Origin: OMII01 sp947467385
GTDB lineage: Bacteria > Bdellovibrionota_C > UBA2361 > OMII01
NCBI GenBank assembly: GCA_044360075.1
Contig: JBIKLA010000003.1
Location: 146,896 to 210,895, forward strand
Length of the DNA stretch: 64,000 bases
Direction of reading: 5' to 3'
Under the pieces are notes generated by a model, which saw only the letters and a list, made by a program, of their open reading frames with translations, was not told where the DNA came from and made no database searches. This document shows, piece by piece, positions 55,107 through 64,000 of this stretch. Numbering within the stretch: position 1 is the stretch's first letter; every line of letters starts with the position of its first letter. A program made the translations under genes and the position numbers.

Positions 55107-56630
55107 CTAACCGTCCGAATCGGCTGCATCCTTAATAACAAAGCGGGCCTTGAGAGTCGCAACCTGCGACGCAAGGCCCGCCACCTCTACCGAGCGAAGC
55201 ACCTCCCGAAAATCCTTGTATGCATCCGGAGCCTCATCAAGCGGATATTTCCGGCAGTTTGTGAGGATATCGAGTTTGTCGAGCTCTGCATCAACGGCCG
55301 CCTGATTAAGTGCCTTAAAGGCGGCGCGGCGGCCCATTGCGCGGCCGGCTCCGTGATTGACGCTGTAGCAGCTCTTCCGGGCACCCTCCTCCGCCACCAT
55401 GACAACCGAGCCTTCACGCGGATTGCCGGGCAGCAGGATCGGGTGTCCCGTCCGCTCGAACGGCGAGCCCTTGAGGGCCGGATGGCCCGCAGGAAACGCG
55501 CGCGTTGCGCCTTTCCGGTGCACCCACATGTCCATTCCCCCGACGTCCTCTCGGCGCGCGATGTTATGACTAATGAAGTAGATGAGGCTTCCGCTTGCGG
55601 AGGGAATCACCTCGCGGAATGCCTCAAGAACGAGCTGGTTAATCAGGAGGTGGTTAACCGTCGCGAAGTTCGCGCCAAGCGCCATATCGTCCAGGTAGTC
55701 GTTCGCCTCTTGCGATCCAAGCGGTGCGTACACGAGCTCCCTATCTCCACCGGGAAGGGGGGTTCCCCACTGCTCGAAGCGCTGCTGGAGGAGCCGAAAC
55801 TGGTGTTGCGCGAGGATGTTGCCGAAACCGCGCGAGCCGCAGTGTGACATAAAAGCCAGAAAGCCGTCCCTGAGCCCGAACGCAGCGGCCACGGTTCGGG
55901 CTCGCTCAGAGCTGCCCACCTGAACCACGCTGCATTCACCGAAGTGGTTGCCGCCACCGTACGAGCCGAGCTGGTTCATCTTGTCGTCGAAGTTTCTCAC
56001 CACCTCGGCTCGAAGGATCGCAGCAAGACGGCGCCGCAGGGCATCTTCACTGCCGTCATGGCCAACATGGAAGGCGTCCTCACACCGGGATGCCCACTCT
56101 CGCGGGATTCCAAGCTCCCCCAGAACCTGCGCCGACGCCCCTTGCGTGACGACCCGCATCCCAAGCTCTTCGCTCACTTCTCGCCCAAGCGGCACAGCCC
56201 GAGACCCTTTGCCCGGGCCGGTCGGTATGCGCTTGCAAATCGCATCGATGATTGCTCGCCGAATCGGACGCTCCCGAACTGCCTCGGCCGCCACATCGAG
56301 CTGCAGCAGACTCATCGAGCACTTGATGTCGACCCCTATTGGACCCGGATAGATATGGGTGGGAGACGCAAGGACACAACCGATCGGTGCTCCGTACCCC
56401 GCGTGGGCATCCGGATTAAGGATGAGCTCTGATACCCCTGGTGCCGCGCGGGTCGCGATCGCCTGCTTAAGGCAGGTCGGGTCAAATCCGCGGCGAATCG
56501 CATCCGTGCCAATAACGACGATTGGCTTCAGTGCGCTTCCGGGAAGCGGCAGGAGGGCGATCGCGTCCCCCTCAGGAATAAACTTCAACTCTGGCTCCAC
56601 GCTGCACCCATCTTTCGCCGGACCGCTCAC
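55107..56630 (-). CDS. rtcB: RtcB-family RNA-splicing ligase
   Basis: RtcB joins RNA 2',3'-cyclic phosphate or 3'-phosphate ends to 5'-OH ends with GTP and Mn2+. Motifs: 'NPDAHAGYGAPIGCVLAS', 'GPIGVDIKCSMSLLQLD' (Mn-binding Cys), 'QLGSYGGGNHFGECSVVQ', 'MSHCGSRGFGN' and 'YSVNHGAGRAMGRRAA' (the nucleotidyl-His region). 507 residues, somewhat longer than E. coli RtcB. The start is a GTG overlapping the upstream stop by 4 bp, so it is coupled to the DUF2520 gene. No RtcA or RtcR gene, nor a release factor, is next to it. Confidence 0.93.
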   Translation of the reverse strand: MSGPAKDGCSVEPELKFIPEGDAIALLPLPGSALKPIVVIGTDAIRRGFDPTCLKQAIATRAAPGVSELILNPDAHAGYGAPIGCVLASPTHIYPGPIGVDIKCSMSLLQLDVAAEAVRERPIRRAIIDAICKRIPTGPGKGSRAVPLGREVSEELGMRVVTQGASAQVLGELGIPREWASRCEDAFHVGHDGSEDALRRRLAAILRAEVVRNFDDKMNQLGSYGGGNHFGECSVVQVGSSERARTVAAAFGLRDGFLAFMSHCGSRGFGNILAQHQFRLLQQRFEQWGTPLPGGDRELVYAPLGSQEANDYLDDMALGANFATVNHLLINQLVLEAFREVIPSASGSLIYFISHNIARREDVGGMDMWVHRKGATRAFPAGHPALKGSPFERTGHPILLPGNPREGSVVMVAEEGARKSCYSVNHGAGRAMGRRAAFKALNQAAVDAELDKLDILTNCRKYPLDEAPDAYKDFREVLRSVEVAGLASQVATLKARFVIKDAADSDG

Positions 56631-57499
56631 TTCCCCAGCGCTCGCCGCACCCGCTCAAGCGCCTCGCCTGAAAGCTCGCCGCGCCGCGCCGCTATCTCAA
56701 GGGCACGGTGCGCCAAGCTGCTATAGATCTCACCCAGACCGGTATCGAACGCCATGATCGACGCTGCCTGCTCCTGAAGCAGCTCCACTTCACCCCGCAC
56801 AACCGGGCCGGTGAGTGCTGCAGTCGTGCCGAGCGACACGACGTTCTCGACGGTTCCTCTCATGATCGCCGGAAGAAAAGACTCAACCGACGCATCTGAG
56901 ACGCCAGCATGGCGGTAGAGCTGGCGAGCGAGATCGAGCACAACAACAAGATAGTTGCTCGCAAATACGTGACCGGCGTGACAGAGCAGCTTGGCGTCTC
57001 TCGTGATCTCAAATGGGCAGGCACCGATCGCCACGGCAAGCTGCTCAAGCAGCTGCACGGCACCGGCATCTCCCTCTATGGAGCAGGCTGTTCCCCCAAA
57101 GGTTCGGATAGTCAGATCCGGATCGGCGATGCTCCTTATCGGGTGGAGGCTTGCGATGGAAGCTCCGCGGGCGCGAAGTGGCTCTAGGATTCCAGAGTGG
57201 CTTGAGCCGCTCACGTGGAACACTATCGGAGAGCCGTGGAGCGCGGCCAGCGGCGCAAGCCCAGCCACAACGACGGCCATCTGGCTATCCGGAGTTGCGA
57301 TCATCCAGAGATCCGCCGGCGGCAGCTCCGTAAGCGAGCCAACAGCCGTGGCCGAAGGCACAAAAGCGGCAGCTCGGGCCGAGGAATCGGGCGTTGCATT
57401 GAGCACCGATATCTTGCCCACGGAGCCAGACCGCTGCAGGAGCGTCCCGAGCGCACGCCCTACCCTTCCACACCCAATGATATTCAGGGAACGCAACAT
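56627..57499 (-). CDS. Rossmann-like/DUF2520 NAD(P)-binding protein
   Basis: A 290-residue protein. Residues 1-125 are a Rossmann fold: 'LNIIGCGRVGRALGTLLQRSG' (dinucleotide-binding GxGxxG) and 'DLWMIATPDSQMAVVV'. 'VFHVSGSSHSGILEPLRARGASIASLHPIRSI' marks the family, and residues about 145-290 match DUF2520 ('LCHAGHVFASNYLVVVLDLA' and 'LTGPVVRGE'). These proteins resemble pyrroline-5-carboxylate reductase or ketopantoate reductase but have no proven substrate. It overlaps rtcB by GTGA. Confidence 0.85.
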   Translation of the reverse strand: MLRSLNIIGCGRVGRALGTLLQRSGSVGKISVLNATPDSSARAAAFVPSATAVGSLTELPPADLWMIATPDSQMAVVVAGLAPLAALHGSPIVFHVSGSSHSGILEPLRARGASIASLHPIRSIADPDLTIRTFGGTACSIEGDAGAVQLLEQLAVAIGACPFEITRDAKLLCHAGHVFASNYLVVVLDLARQLYRHAGVSDASVESFLPAIMRGTVENVVSLGTTAALTGPVVRGEVELLQEQAASIMAFDTGLGEIYSSLAHRALEIAARRGELSGEALERVRRALGK

Positions 57500-57508
57500 T
57501 CGTTGACC

Positions 57509-58996
57509 TTAGCGCAAGAGGAGGAAAAAGAGGACATTCACGAGCACCGGCAACAAGGCAGCAATAAAGAGGCCGACCTGCGAGATACCCCCGTCAAAAA
57601 AGCGGGCAAGGAGAGAGTTGCCGATTGGGTTGGGCGTATTCGCGATGATAGTCAGACCCCCGCCCGCTACCGCCCCTGCCATAATGAGGTACCGAACATC
57701 CACGGAGCTACCCGGCACGAGCGAGGCTAAATACGTGATGGCGGCGTTGTCGTTAAAGGCAGAGAGAAATAGGCTTGAAAAGAACAGAGCCGTGTCGCTG
57801 AAGCGGGTGAGTATCGGCTCAATCCACCACGCCTGAAAGGCACCGTGAATAATGAGGCCCGCCAGAAAGAATCCGACGAGCAGCGGGGCCCGCAGCGACA
57901 CCGCGCGCTGGTAGTGCCTCGTAGCATCAACAAAAGCCAGGAAAAAGAGAAACCCTATCACCACAAGCCGGGCACTATCGGCGTGCGCAACGGTCCAGGA
58001 CAGGAATGCCAGGTTGCCAACGATGACCCCCAATGGCACCGGCTTCTCATGCACCGGATGAACGGCATCAAACTCTGAAACATGGGATGCAAGACTCACA
58101 AGCTCTCGCCTGAGTAGGAGATAGTACGCTGCCGTCGACACAACAACCGCCCCCACCGCCTTGAGCCCAAAGGACCAAAACATAAATGAGGAGCTCCACC
58201 CCCAGGTCGTGGCAACCATGAGCACCGGGGGCGCCGCGAAATGCGTAAGGACTCCCCCAATGGAGACATTGCAGAAGAGGAGCCCCACCGTCGCATACGC
58301 AAGCCTCTTTGAGGGGCGATACCGGAAAAAGTGCTGCCCCAACAGAAGCGCGCAGATCGTCATCGCAGCAGGCTCTGTGATGAACGAGCCCAAGATCGGC
58401 CCGATGGCGAGGATCGTGACCCACCACGCGGCGGGGGTCCCCCCGAGCACCTGCGAAAGCCGAGAGAGAACCCGTTCCCCAAGGTAGAGCACCGGCTGCG
58501 TCGATGCTATCGCCATCACAACCACCACAAACACCGCCTCGTTAAAGTGCAGCGACTGCTCGAGCAAGCCTTTTGCGGTGCCCCACCCCTTTGAGTACGT
58601 CACGCCCCCAAGGAGCACCACCGCCCACAAGCCGAATACCGCCTCGATCTCGCCTAGGTAGTGCAGGAGCACGGCCACAAAGCTAACAGGCTCCTCGGCA
58701 TCCTCGGGCGCGGACTCCTCGCTCTCAAGCCATTTGAGGTGCTGCCGCTCTTCGACACGCTTGGCAAAGCGAAGCACCATCGGGGAGCAGAAGGTGTGGA
58801 TGATGGCCAATAGGAAGATGATAGATGCGACAAGGTTAAGCGGCTCGACCGAGATGCGATGCAAGAAAATCTCGCCAAGAGACCCCATCGAGAGGTCCCC
58901 GTAGCTCGAGAGGCTAGGCGGAAACGGCAGGTTGGACGGAGCTTGAAGCCGCCATAGCCCGCCTAAACGGTCCAAGATTGCGCACAAAGAGAGCAT
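57509..58996 (-). CDS. Putative Na+/H+ antiporter (PF07399-like)
   Basis: A membrane protein of up to 495 residues with about 11-12 hydrophobic segments. 'GPILGSFITEPAAMTICALLLG', 'FCNVSIGGVLTHFAAPPVLMVA', 'LFFSSLFLSAFNDNAAITYLASLVP' and 'GGGLTIIANTPNPIGN' are arranged as in the ion-transporter superfamily: two repeats, each with an interrupted helix carrying Asn and Asp/Thr residues. I recall the same arrangement in the putative antiporter family of chlamydiae and deltaproteobacteria. The first 36 residues may not belong; an ATG at 58888 gives a more usual start. It lies 9 bp before the DUF2520 gene. Confidence 0.78.
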   Translation of the reverse strand: MLSLCAILDRLGGLWRLQAPSNLPFPPSLSSYGDLSMGSLGEIFLHRISVEPLNLVASIIFLLAIIHTFCSPMVLRFAKRVEERQHLKWLESEESAPEDAEEPVSFVAVLLHYLGEIEAVFGLWAVVLLGGVTYSKGWGTAKGLLEQSLHFNEAVFVVVVMAIASTQPVLYLGERVLSRLSQVLGGTPAAWWVTILAIGPILGSFITEPAAMTICALLLGQHFFRYRPSKRLAYATVGLLFCNVSIGGVLTHFAAPPVLMVATTWGWSSSFMFWSFGLKAVGAVVVSTAAYYLLLRRELVSLASHVSEFDAVHPVHEKPVPLGVIVGNLAFLSWTVAHADSARLVVIGFLFFLAFVDATRHYQRAVSLRAPLLVGFFLAGLIIHGAFQAWWIEPILTRFSDTALFFSSLFLSAFNDNAAITYLASLVPGSSVDVRYLIMAGAVAGGGLTIIANTPNPIGNSLLARFFDGGISQVGLFIAALLPVLVNVLFFLLLR

Positions 58997-59116
58997 GGCT
59001 CGGAGGATAGAACGGTATTAACCATCTGGGTAGTCTGGAGAAAAGTTAAGGGTCGCATGTGCTTTTGTGCTAGGTATACACTCCCTAAGCGATTCCGTTT
59101 TGCACCTGAAGCTGCG

Positions 59117-60196
59117 ATGTCTCACGACGACTCCCGCCCCTACTCCCGGATACCAGCCGTAATCCTGTCGGTTACGCTCCTGCTCGGCCTCCTCATTGCA
59201 GTTGGAGTTGTCCTGCGGCCCTTTGTTATGCCCCTCCTGTGGTCCGGTATTCTAGTCACCGCCACATGGCCGGCATACTGCCGGTTTCGCGCGGCCCTCA
59301 GGGGCCGCGACACTATCGCTGCGCTCATTCTGACCCTGCTTCTGGGCCTGGTCCTGCTCGTAGTGACGGTTCCCCTCCCGCTAGAGCTGGCCTGGGAGCT
59401 TCAGGAGGTCGGCCATGGGCTCGCGGAGCTCAAGGCCGAAGATATCGCGCACGCGCTGTCTGACGTACCCCTCATAGGCTCTCTGCTCGCCGAACAGGTA
59501 ACTGAGCTCCTTAGGGCAGAAGGCGGCATCGCTGCACTCGTCGCCTCTCACCAGTCCGAGATAGTTCGGTTCGCGTCATCTGCCGTACGCGGATTGCTTG
59601 AGACACTCGCTTTAGCTTTCTTGACCCTCGGGGGCTGCTTCGTGCTCTACATGCATGGGGAAACACTCGTCTCCCAGATCCGCGCGGTACTTCGTAAGCT
59701 GGAGGGCCCACGCGTGGACGCGATCTGCGATACGATCGGGGCGACCGTGCGCGGAGCCGCATACAGCGTCGTGGCAACGGCGATCGCGCAAGGAACGCTC
59801 GCAGGAATCGGATTCTCGCTCGCCGGCGCTCCGCTGCCCGTGCTACTGGCGCTGTCCACCATGGTACTGTCGCTTCTCCCTTTCGGCTCGCCCCTACTCT
59901 ATGTTCCTGTATCGGCGTACCTCATCTTCTTCACAGGCCTGCCGTGGTACCACGGTGTGGGACTGCTCGTGTGGGGCTTCGGCGTCATCAGCACCGTGGA
60001 CAACTTCTTGCGCTCAATCCTCATCAGCCAGGCGACCCAAGCGTCGATGGTGCTGGTGTTTATCGGGGTCGTCGGTGGGGTTATGGCGTTCGGCCTTCTT
60101 GGGGTCTTTATAGGACCGGCGCTCATGAGCGTGGCGCAGACGCTGTGGCGCGACTTCGCGGCGGATCGCGGCCCCCAGCCGGCACCTTCCGCCTAG
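59117..60196 (+). CDS. AI-2E family transporter-like permease
   Basis: I use the ATG at 59117 (359 residues); the frame is open for 20 more codons. About eight membrane segments are seen, with the family signature 'LALSTMVLSLLPFGSPLLYVPVSAYLI' and 'DNFLRSILISQATQASMVLVFIGVVGGVMAFGLLGVFIGPALMSV'. Members export or import small molecules (for example E. coli TqsA and YdiK); others are Na+(Li+)/H+ antiporters. The substrate here is unknown. The stop shares a CTAG tetranucleotide with the stop of the convergent UGPase gene. Confidence 0.88.
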   Translation: MSHDDSRPYSRIPAVILSVTLLLGLLIAVGVVLRPFVMPLLWSGILVTATWPAYCRFRAALRGRDTIAALILTLLLGLVLLVVTVPLPLELAWELQEVGHGLAELKAEDIAHALSDVPLIGSLLAEQVTELLRAEGGIAALVASHQSEIVRFASSAVRGLLETLALAFLTLGGCFVLYMHGETLVSQIRAVLRKLEGPRVDAICDTIGATVRGAAYSVVATAIAQGTLAGIGFSLAGAPLPVLLALSTMVLSLLPFGSPLLYVPVSAYLIFFTGLPWYHGVGLLVWGFGVISTVDNFLRSILISQATQASMVLVFIGVVGGVMAFGLLGVFIGPALMSVAQTLWRDFAADRGPQPAPSA

Positions 60197-61632
60197 AGCG
60201 ATATCTCCTGCGACTGCAGCGCCGAAACGCCAGGCGGCACCGAACGCTGCGCCCCCTGCGAACCGCTCACCGTCACTGCGCCCACGATCTTGACGGGGTG
60301 CGGAAAGACAACGTCACCCTTCACGACAAAGCTCTGCGCATCGACCAGGGATGGCACCTCCTTCATGCGCGCCTCGAAATCCCGGAGCAGCCCGTAGAAG
60401 TGGGTGTCGAGCGACACGCTCGGAATCCCGGCGAGCTGGCGCTGCGGACTGACAGTGATAGTGAAGTCGCCATTAAGCTGGTAAACGTCCGAACGGACCA
60501 CAAGCAGGTCGTTGTTCGACTTGACCGGCGCGAACCTGCTGCGCGGAACCTGCAGCGCCCGGGCCCCCTCAAACACCTCAATCGCCGCGCCCATCGCCGT
60601 CTCTATCTGGATCACCCTGCGGCTTCCACGATCGCGCGGATTAACCGTTTTCTTGTTGCTGATGAGCGGAAGCGGGATGCTGCCGTCATGCTCCTTGGCA
60701 ACCCGCACTACTGCCTGCAGGTCGAGCCAGATGTTGTTCGTGTTGAAGTGGCGGTACTTCGCCACATCCTGGAACTCCGGGATGACCTCCCCGCCCGGCG
60801 CCGTCGGAGCCTGACTGCTCTCCCGCAGCACCAGGCGCCCGGAGCTTTTGCGCCGAGCAACATGGCCGCCCTTGGCGTCAGCCTTGGTGCGCTCGGCGGT
60901 CTCCATCAGAAAGGGAGCGCCCGACGCGGCAAAGTAGCCTAGGATCGAAGGTTCCACCGTCGCCCCGAGGTTGTCGGCATTCGCAACGAACGCGTAGCGC
61001 TTGCCCATCGCAAGCAGCTTTTCGGCAAGCCCTGTGGCGAGCAGCGCCGCGTAGATGTCACCATGCCCAGGGGGATTCCAGTTAAGCTCCTCCACCGGCT
61101 CCTGCGCCGGCGTCATCGTGTCGACGTAGATCTTTGGGTGACGGTGCTGCAGAAATGTCTGCGGTAGGCCTCCGGGGCTCAGATCTCCGTAGGGCTCCAT
61201 GGCCTTCTTTACGTCATCGTCCGTGGAGAAGCTCGTCATGTGAATGAGTGGTATCGATACCCCCGTGCGGCCTCCGAGCGTCTGCAACTGGCGGGCGATA
61301 ATGTCGTTAAAGGTCAGTCCGGCCTTCACCTTAAGGAGCGACTTGGCGCGCTCAAGTCCCATCGTCGTCCCAAGCCCCCCATTAAGGCGTATAACCACCA
61401 GCTTGCCAAGAAGCTTGGTCCCCTCTCCGACTGTGTTGGAACAGGCCGATACACTCGAGAAGCAGTCGATGTTGCTCACCGGCTCTATCTCGGCTTCGGT
61501 TATAATCCCGGTCTTGCCGAGGAGGACGTCGTGAAACAGCCTTTCGAAGTTGTGAATGACAGGCTCGGGCAGACCCTCCCGCCGCATCAGCGCTGCCGCC
61601 TGCTGAAGTCCTGCGCTGCTAATACCTTTCAC
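60193..61632 (-). CDS. UTP-glucose-1-phosphate uridylyltransferase, eukaryotic type
   Basis: The enzyme makes UDP-glucose for polysaccharides and glycolipids. 479 residues of the PF01704 (eukaryote-like) family: 'VVIRLNGGLGTTMGLERAKSLL' (nucleotide-binding loop), 'NWNPPGHGDIYAALLATG', 'FVANADNLGATVEPSILGYF', 'HFNTNNIWLDLQAV' and 'RSRFAPVKSNNDLLVVRSDVY' are clear. The C-terminus carries the beta-helix part. This is unrelated to bacterial GalU, and is known from scattered bacteria. It is followed by manA upstream on the same strand, so both may supply activated sugars. Confidence 0.92.
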   Translation of the reverse strand: MKGISSAGLQQAAALMRREGLPEPVIHNFERLFHDVLLGKTGIITEAEIEPVSNIDCFSSVSACSNTVGEGTKLLGKLVVIRLNGGLGTTMGLERAKSLLKVKAGLTFNDIIARQLQTLGGRTGVSIPLIHMTSFSTDDDVKKAMEPYGDLSPGGLPQTFLQHRHPKIYVDTMTPAQEPVEELNWNPPGHGDIYAALLATGLAEKLLAMGKRYAFVANADNLGATVEPSILGYFAASGAPFLMETAERTKADAKGGHVARRKSSGRLVLRESSQAPTAPGGEVIPEFQDVAKYRHFNTNNIWLDLQAVVRVAKEHDGSIPLPLISNKKTVNPRDRGSRRVIQIETAMGAAIEVFEGARALQVPRSRFAPVKSNNDLLVVRSDVYQLNGDFTITVSPQRQLAGIPSVSLDTHFYGLLRDFEARMKEVPSLVDAQSFVVKGDVVFPHPVKIVGAVTVSGSQGAQRSVPPGVSALQSQEISL

Positions 61633-61705
61633 CCCAAGCCCCCTGAAGCTTTGACGAATAGACCGCCATCATCATGGCCAAAAACCGGGATTTGCGCCAC
61701 CCGCC

Positions 61706-62953
61706 TTACAGACCCGCCGTCTCGCCAGCGATGACCCGATAGACCGCGGCACTCTCGCGCCTGACCCGATACTCGCCGGAATTCGGCGGAACAAGAGCTG
61801 CTCCTCCGTCGTATAGCTCAAGCTGCTCGCCGCGCTGTTCGGAGCAGACAGCCGCCCCTGTCCCGAGACACAGAAGCACTTGCGCTGCGGCCCCGGCCGA
61901 GATCACCGACTCGCCGCTCCCCATCGGCAGCAGGCTCACGCGGAACTCCCGCACGGGGACATTAATGTGAAAAAAGCCATCGGGGCCAAGCTCCGGAGTG
62001 ACGAGACTCGGCATGCCAACGGAATAGTCCATCATCTCAAGGAGGGTCTCAACATCCTTGTGCTTCGGCGTGAGTCCAGCACGGACAACGTTATCAGAGC
62101 ACGCCATGCACTCGACAAGATCTCCATCAAGGTACGCGTGCGGAATGTTCGGCCCAATAAAGATCGCGCGGCCGGGGAGCACCGTGACCACATTCATGAA
62201 AAACACCGCAAGCAGGCCGACATCTCCGTCGCCGTACCGGCGGCGCAGGCGATTAAGGATCTCGACTTCGGCTGGCGCCGACTGCAAAGCCCCAAACCGA
62301 GCCGCAATCGCCCGCACAACTCGCTCCACAAGGGTCGAAGGGGATCGCAAAAGCTTCTCAAAGCAGGCGCGCCTAACCTCTGCGTCTGAGGCGGCCGAGG
62401 AGGTCTCGCCCAAAACCCCTTCCGGCAGCACCGCCGAAAGCTCCGGGAATCGCGACGCTATCTCCCGAAGGTCTGGCAGGGAGCGAAAGCCGTAGAGGAG
62501 TGTTACCGGTGTCAGGGGGATGCCCACCTCGGGCTTGTGCGAGGCATCGGGATAGTTGACCGGATCGCTAAAGTGAAGCTTTTTCGCGCGCTCGATGTCC
62601 GGGTGCGCCTGGATTGAAAGCCCCCAAGACGCATCAACAGAGAGCACCTTCAGCATAAAGGGAAGTCCGGTGTGAAAGCGCTTCGGGCCCAGCAAGGGAG
62701 CACAGCGCGAAGCGAGCTCAGCCAAGCTCACCTTCCGCCCATCGGGAAGCTCCACATCAGAGCAGCCCCTGGGATGGCTACCGATCCAGTATTCAGCAAG
62801 CGGCCCCTCTGGAGCCACGCCAGGAACCATGCCCGCGATGCGCGAGGCTTGGCCGATCTTCCCCCACTGATAAGTCTGAATCTTGCCTATCAGCTTTAGG
62901 GCCCTAGTCAGCTCCTTGGTATCCTCAGCCGTAAGTGCCCCACTCCGAATCAT
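61706..62953 (-). CDS. manA: Mannose-6-phosphate isomerase, class I
   Basis: The enzyme interconverts fructose-6-P and mannose-6-P, feeding GDP-mannose. The zinc site is visible: 'IQAHPDIERAKKLHF', 'DASHKPEVGIPLTPV' (Glu) and 'GPNIPHAYLDGDLVECMACSDNVVRAGLTPKHKDV' (His and catalytic Arg region). I start at the ATG at 62953 (AGGA eight bases upstream), giving 415 residues; the frame is open up to 63031. The N-terminal 'LIGKIQTYQWGK' matches the family start. It is upstream of the UGPase gene, 73 bp apart. Confidence 0.92.
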   Translation of the reverse strand: MIRSGALTAEDTKELTRALKLIGKIQTYQWGKIGQASRIAGMVPGVAPEGPLAEYWIGSHPRGCSDVELPDGRKVSLAELASRCAPLLGPKRFHTGLPFMLKVLSVDASWGLSIQAHPDIERAKKLHFSDPVNYPDASHKPEVGIPLTPVTLLYGFRSLPDLREIASRFPELSAVLPEGVLGETSSAASDAEVRRACFEKLLRSPSTLVERVVRAIAARFGALQSAPAEVEILNRLRRRYGDGDVGLLAVFFMNVVTVLPGRAIFIGPNIPHAYLDGDLVECMACSDNVVRAGLTPKHKDVETLLEMMDYSVGMPSLVTPELGPDGFFHINVPVREFRVSLLPMGSGESVISAGAAAQVLLCLGTGAAVCSEQRGEQLELYDGGAALVPPNSGEYRVRRESAAVYRVIAGETAGL

Positions 62954-63213
62954 CGTCTTTCCTGCTTGCCCCTCGCTCCACTCAAAATCCCCATGAGTAT
63001 CAAGTATATGAGCGCTCCTTCGGGCCGCCATGAGGCTACCGACAAAATATCACCGCGACAAGAGCGGTATGGCCACAAAGTGCACCCACCACGGGGCTGA
63101 TAAGTATTAGAATAGAGGGAAGAAAGACGCCCCTTAAGAGAAGGCAGCCCGGGGCTTCAGTAAGGCGGGCGATCTCTGTACCATTGGGGGGTTGCCGGGT
63201 GTCACTGGTTATT

Positions 63214-64000
63214 ATGCGTATAGCGTGCCTTCACATACCGAAGTCCTCAAGTTCCCTCGCCAGTACCTTCGGCACCGTGAAGTATTTCCTTTTCAACAGC
63301 AACTACTTCCTCTCCCAGCTGCAGGAGCTCGCCGAAAACGCACAGGAGCCATTCTCCCTCGAGTTCTATGCGTGTGAGGGAATGGTATACGTCACCATTG
63401 CGGCTGAGGAAGCAACTCTCCAGCACCTGTGTGCCGCCCTGTACGGCTGGCTCGCAGACGTCGAAATCCGGGAGATACCCGACTACACCCACGACGTGAC
63501 CGCGCGCACCCTCGTTGCTGGCACCGATCTCTACCTGCAGTACCCTGACATATACCCCATCCAAACCTACCGGGACTTCGCGTGGAACAGCTGTGCGCCC
63601 ATGCTTACGGCCATGTCGCGCCTCGCCCGCTCGGATCGCATGCTCCTCCAGATGCTCGTGCGCCCTATCAAGGACACGCCATCGCTCCATGCAAGCCTCG
63701 CCATGGCCCGCTTCCTCGACAGGTTCAAGAGCGCGCTGCGCCCGAGGACGTGGCTGCGCAGAAACTTTGCAAACAACACGAACAAGCTTGTGCGCGAGAA
63801 GTGCCTCTCGCGGCTCTTTCGCTGCAACTACCGCATCAGCACGTTTACCGAAATCCCCGAGGACGCCTCGCGGGCTAACATCGCAGCGGCCAAGCGCCGG
63901 CTGACACATAACGTTAAGACCGTCACGGACGTCCTGCAGTACCTCAACACGACCGACCAGAATCGCCTCGGCTTTCGCCCCCTTGCATTTGGCAACGCAT
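63214..64000 (+). CDS. DUF87/VirB4-like ATPase, N-terminal part (runs off the window)
   Basis: An open reading frame of 262 codons continues past the last base. It starts at the ATG at 63214 or at a GTG at 63199 or 63277; the choice is uncertain. 'EPFSLEFYACEGMVYVTIAAEEATLQHLCAALYGWL' followed by 'DVEIREIPDYTH' is the N-terminal domain pattern that I know from type IV secretion-like DUF87/HerA-VirB4 ATPases of uncultivated bacteria, in which a beta-sheet domain precedes the P-loop. 'DPMTAMSRL-like APMLTAMSRLARSDRMLLQMLVRPIKD' supports this. The P-loop would lie outside the window. A 220-residue frame on the other strand here is its shadow. Confidence 0.65.
   Translation, partial: MRIACLHIPKSSSSLASTFGTVKYFLFNSNYFLSQLQELAENAQEPFSLEFYACEGMVYVTIAAEEATLQHLCAALYGWLADVEIREIPDYTHDVTARTLVAGTDLYLQYPDIYPIQTYRDFAWNSCAPMLTAMSRLARSDRMLLQMLVRPIKDTPSLHASLAMARFLDRFKSALRPRTWLRRNFANNTNKLVREKCLSRLFRCNYRISTFTEIPEDASRANIAAAKRRLTHNVKTVTDVLQYLNTTDQNRLGFRPLAFGNA

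Noticed and set aside
59944..60942. A 332-codon rightward open frame
   Set aside because: It is a shadow spanning two convergent, recognisable genes (AI-2E permease and UGPase).
63247..63909. A 220-codon leftward open frame
   Set aside because: It is antisense to the right-edge coding frame, which has the better protein composition and family resemblance.

Overview
The window is a GC-rich bacterial chromosome segment dominated by the core translation and transcription locus, read almost entirely on the minus strand. LPS-assembly LptE, a lipoprotein of the LpoB type, SecY/SecE and SufBCD point to a diderm (Gram-negative-type) bacterium. The EF-Tu switch I sequence is non-canonical and resembles the form I know from Planctomycetes, while most other proteins look deltaproteobacterial in grade. 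I cannot name the lineage and suspect an uncultivated one.

Layout. 1-3505 (+): a surface-carbohydrate type cluster of two FemAB/CelD-like acyltransferases, a GNAT protein and a DUF2334 deacetylase, whose 3' end overlaps convergent ispH. 4678-6967: a secreted Pro/Thr-rich protein, dcd and rpsT. 7105-11008 (-): an envelope and lipid block (unknown helical protein, LpoB-like lipoprotein with an apparent frameshift, DUF1653-GNAT fusion, lptE, a small helical protein, fabI). 11098-30687 (-): read in the direction of transcription, rpsL-rpsG-fusA-tuf, the S10 operon, the spc operon, a terminator, secY-adk, then rpmJ-rpsM-rpsK-rpsD-rpoA-rplQ. rpsN, map and infA are missing from their usual places. 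31332-35280: a divergent pair of large unfamiliar proteins built from helix-turn-helix modules, one carrying a degenerate LAGLIDADG domain, lying between rpsL and rpoC. 35407-47635 (-): rpoC, rpoB, rplL, rplJ, rplA, rplK, nusG, secE. 47825-51381 (-): sufB-sufC-sufD behind a candidate regulated promoter. 51685-52776: a highly divergent RelA/SpoT-fold protein. 52892-53533: tRNA-Trp, -Tyr and -Thr(GGU) leftward and tRNA-Thr(UGU) rightward from a divergent promoter region. 53580-64000: mixed housekeeping and stress genes (DUF6508, SYLF, GlsB/YeaQ, rtcB-DUF2520, a Na+/H+ antiporter-like protein, an AI-2E family permease, eukaryote-type UGPase, manA) and the 5' part of a DUF87/VirB4-like gene leaving the window.

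Most of the window builds the ribosome and RNA polymerase. UGPase, ManA and the left-end acyltransferase cluster would supply and modify surface polysaccharide; LptE, the LpoB-like protein and FabI serve the envelope. The best candidate for an undescribed system is the 31332-35280 pair. Secondary points are the EF-Tu switch I variant, the RelA/SpoT-like protein beside tRNA genes, and repeated GC hairpins without U-tracts at gene ends.
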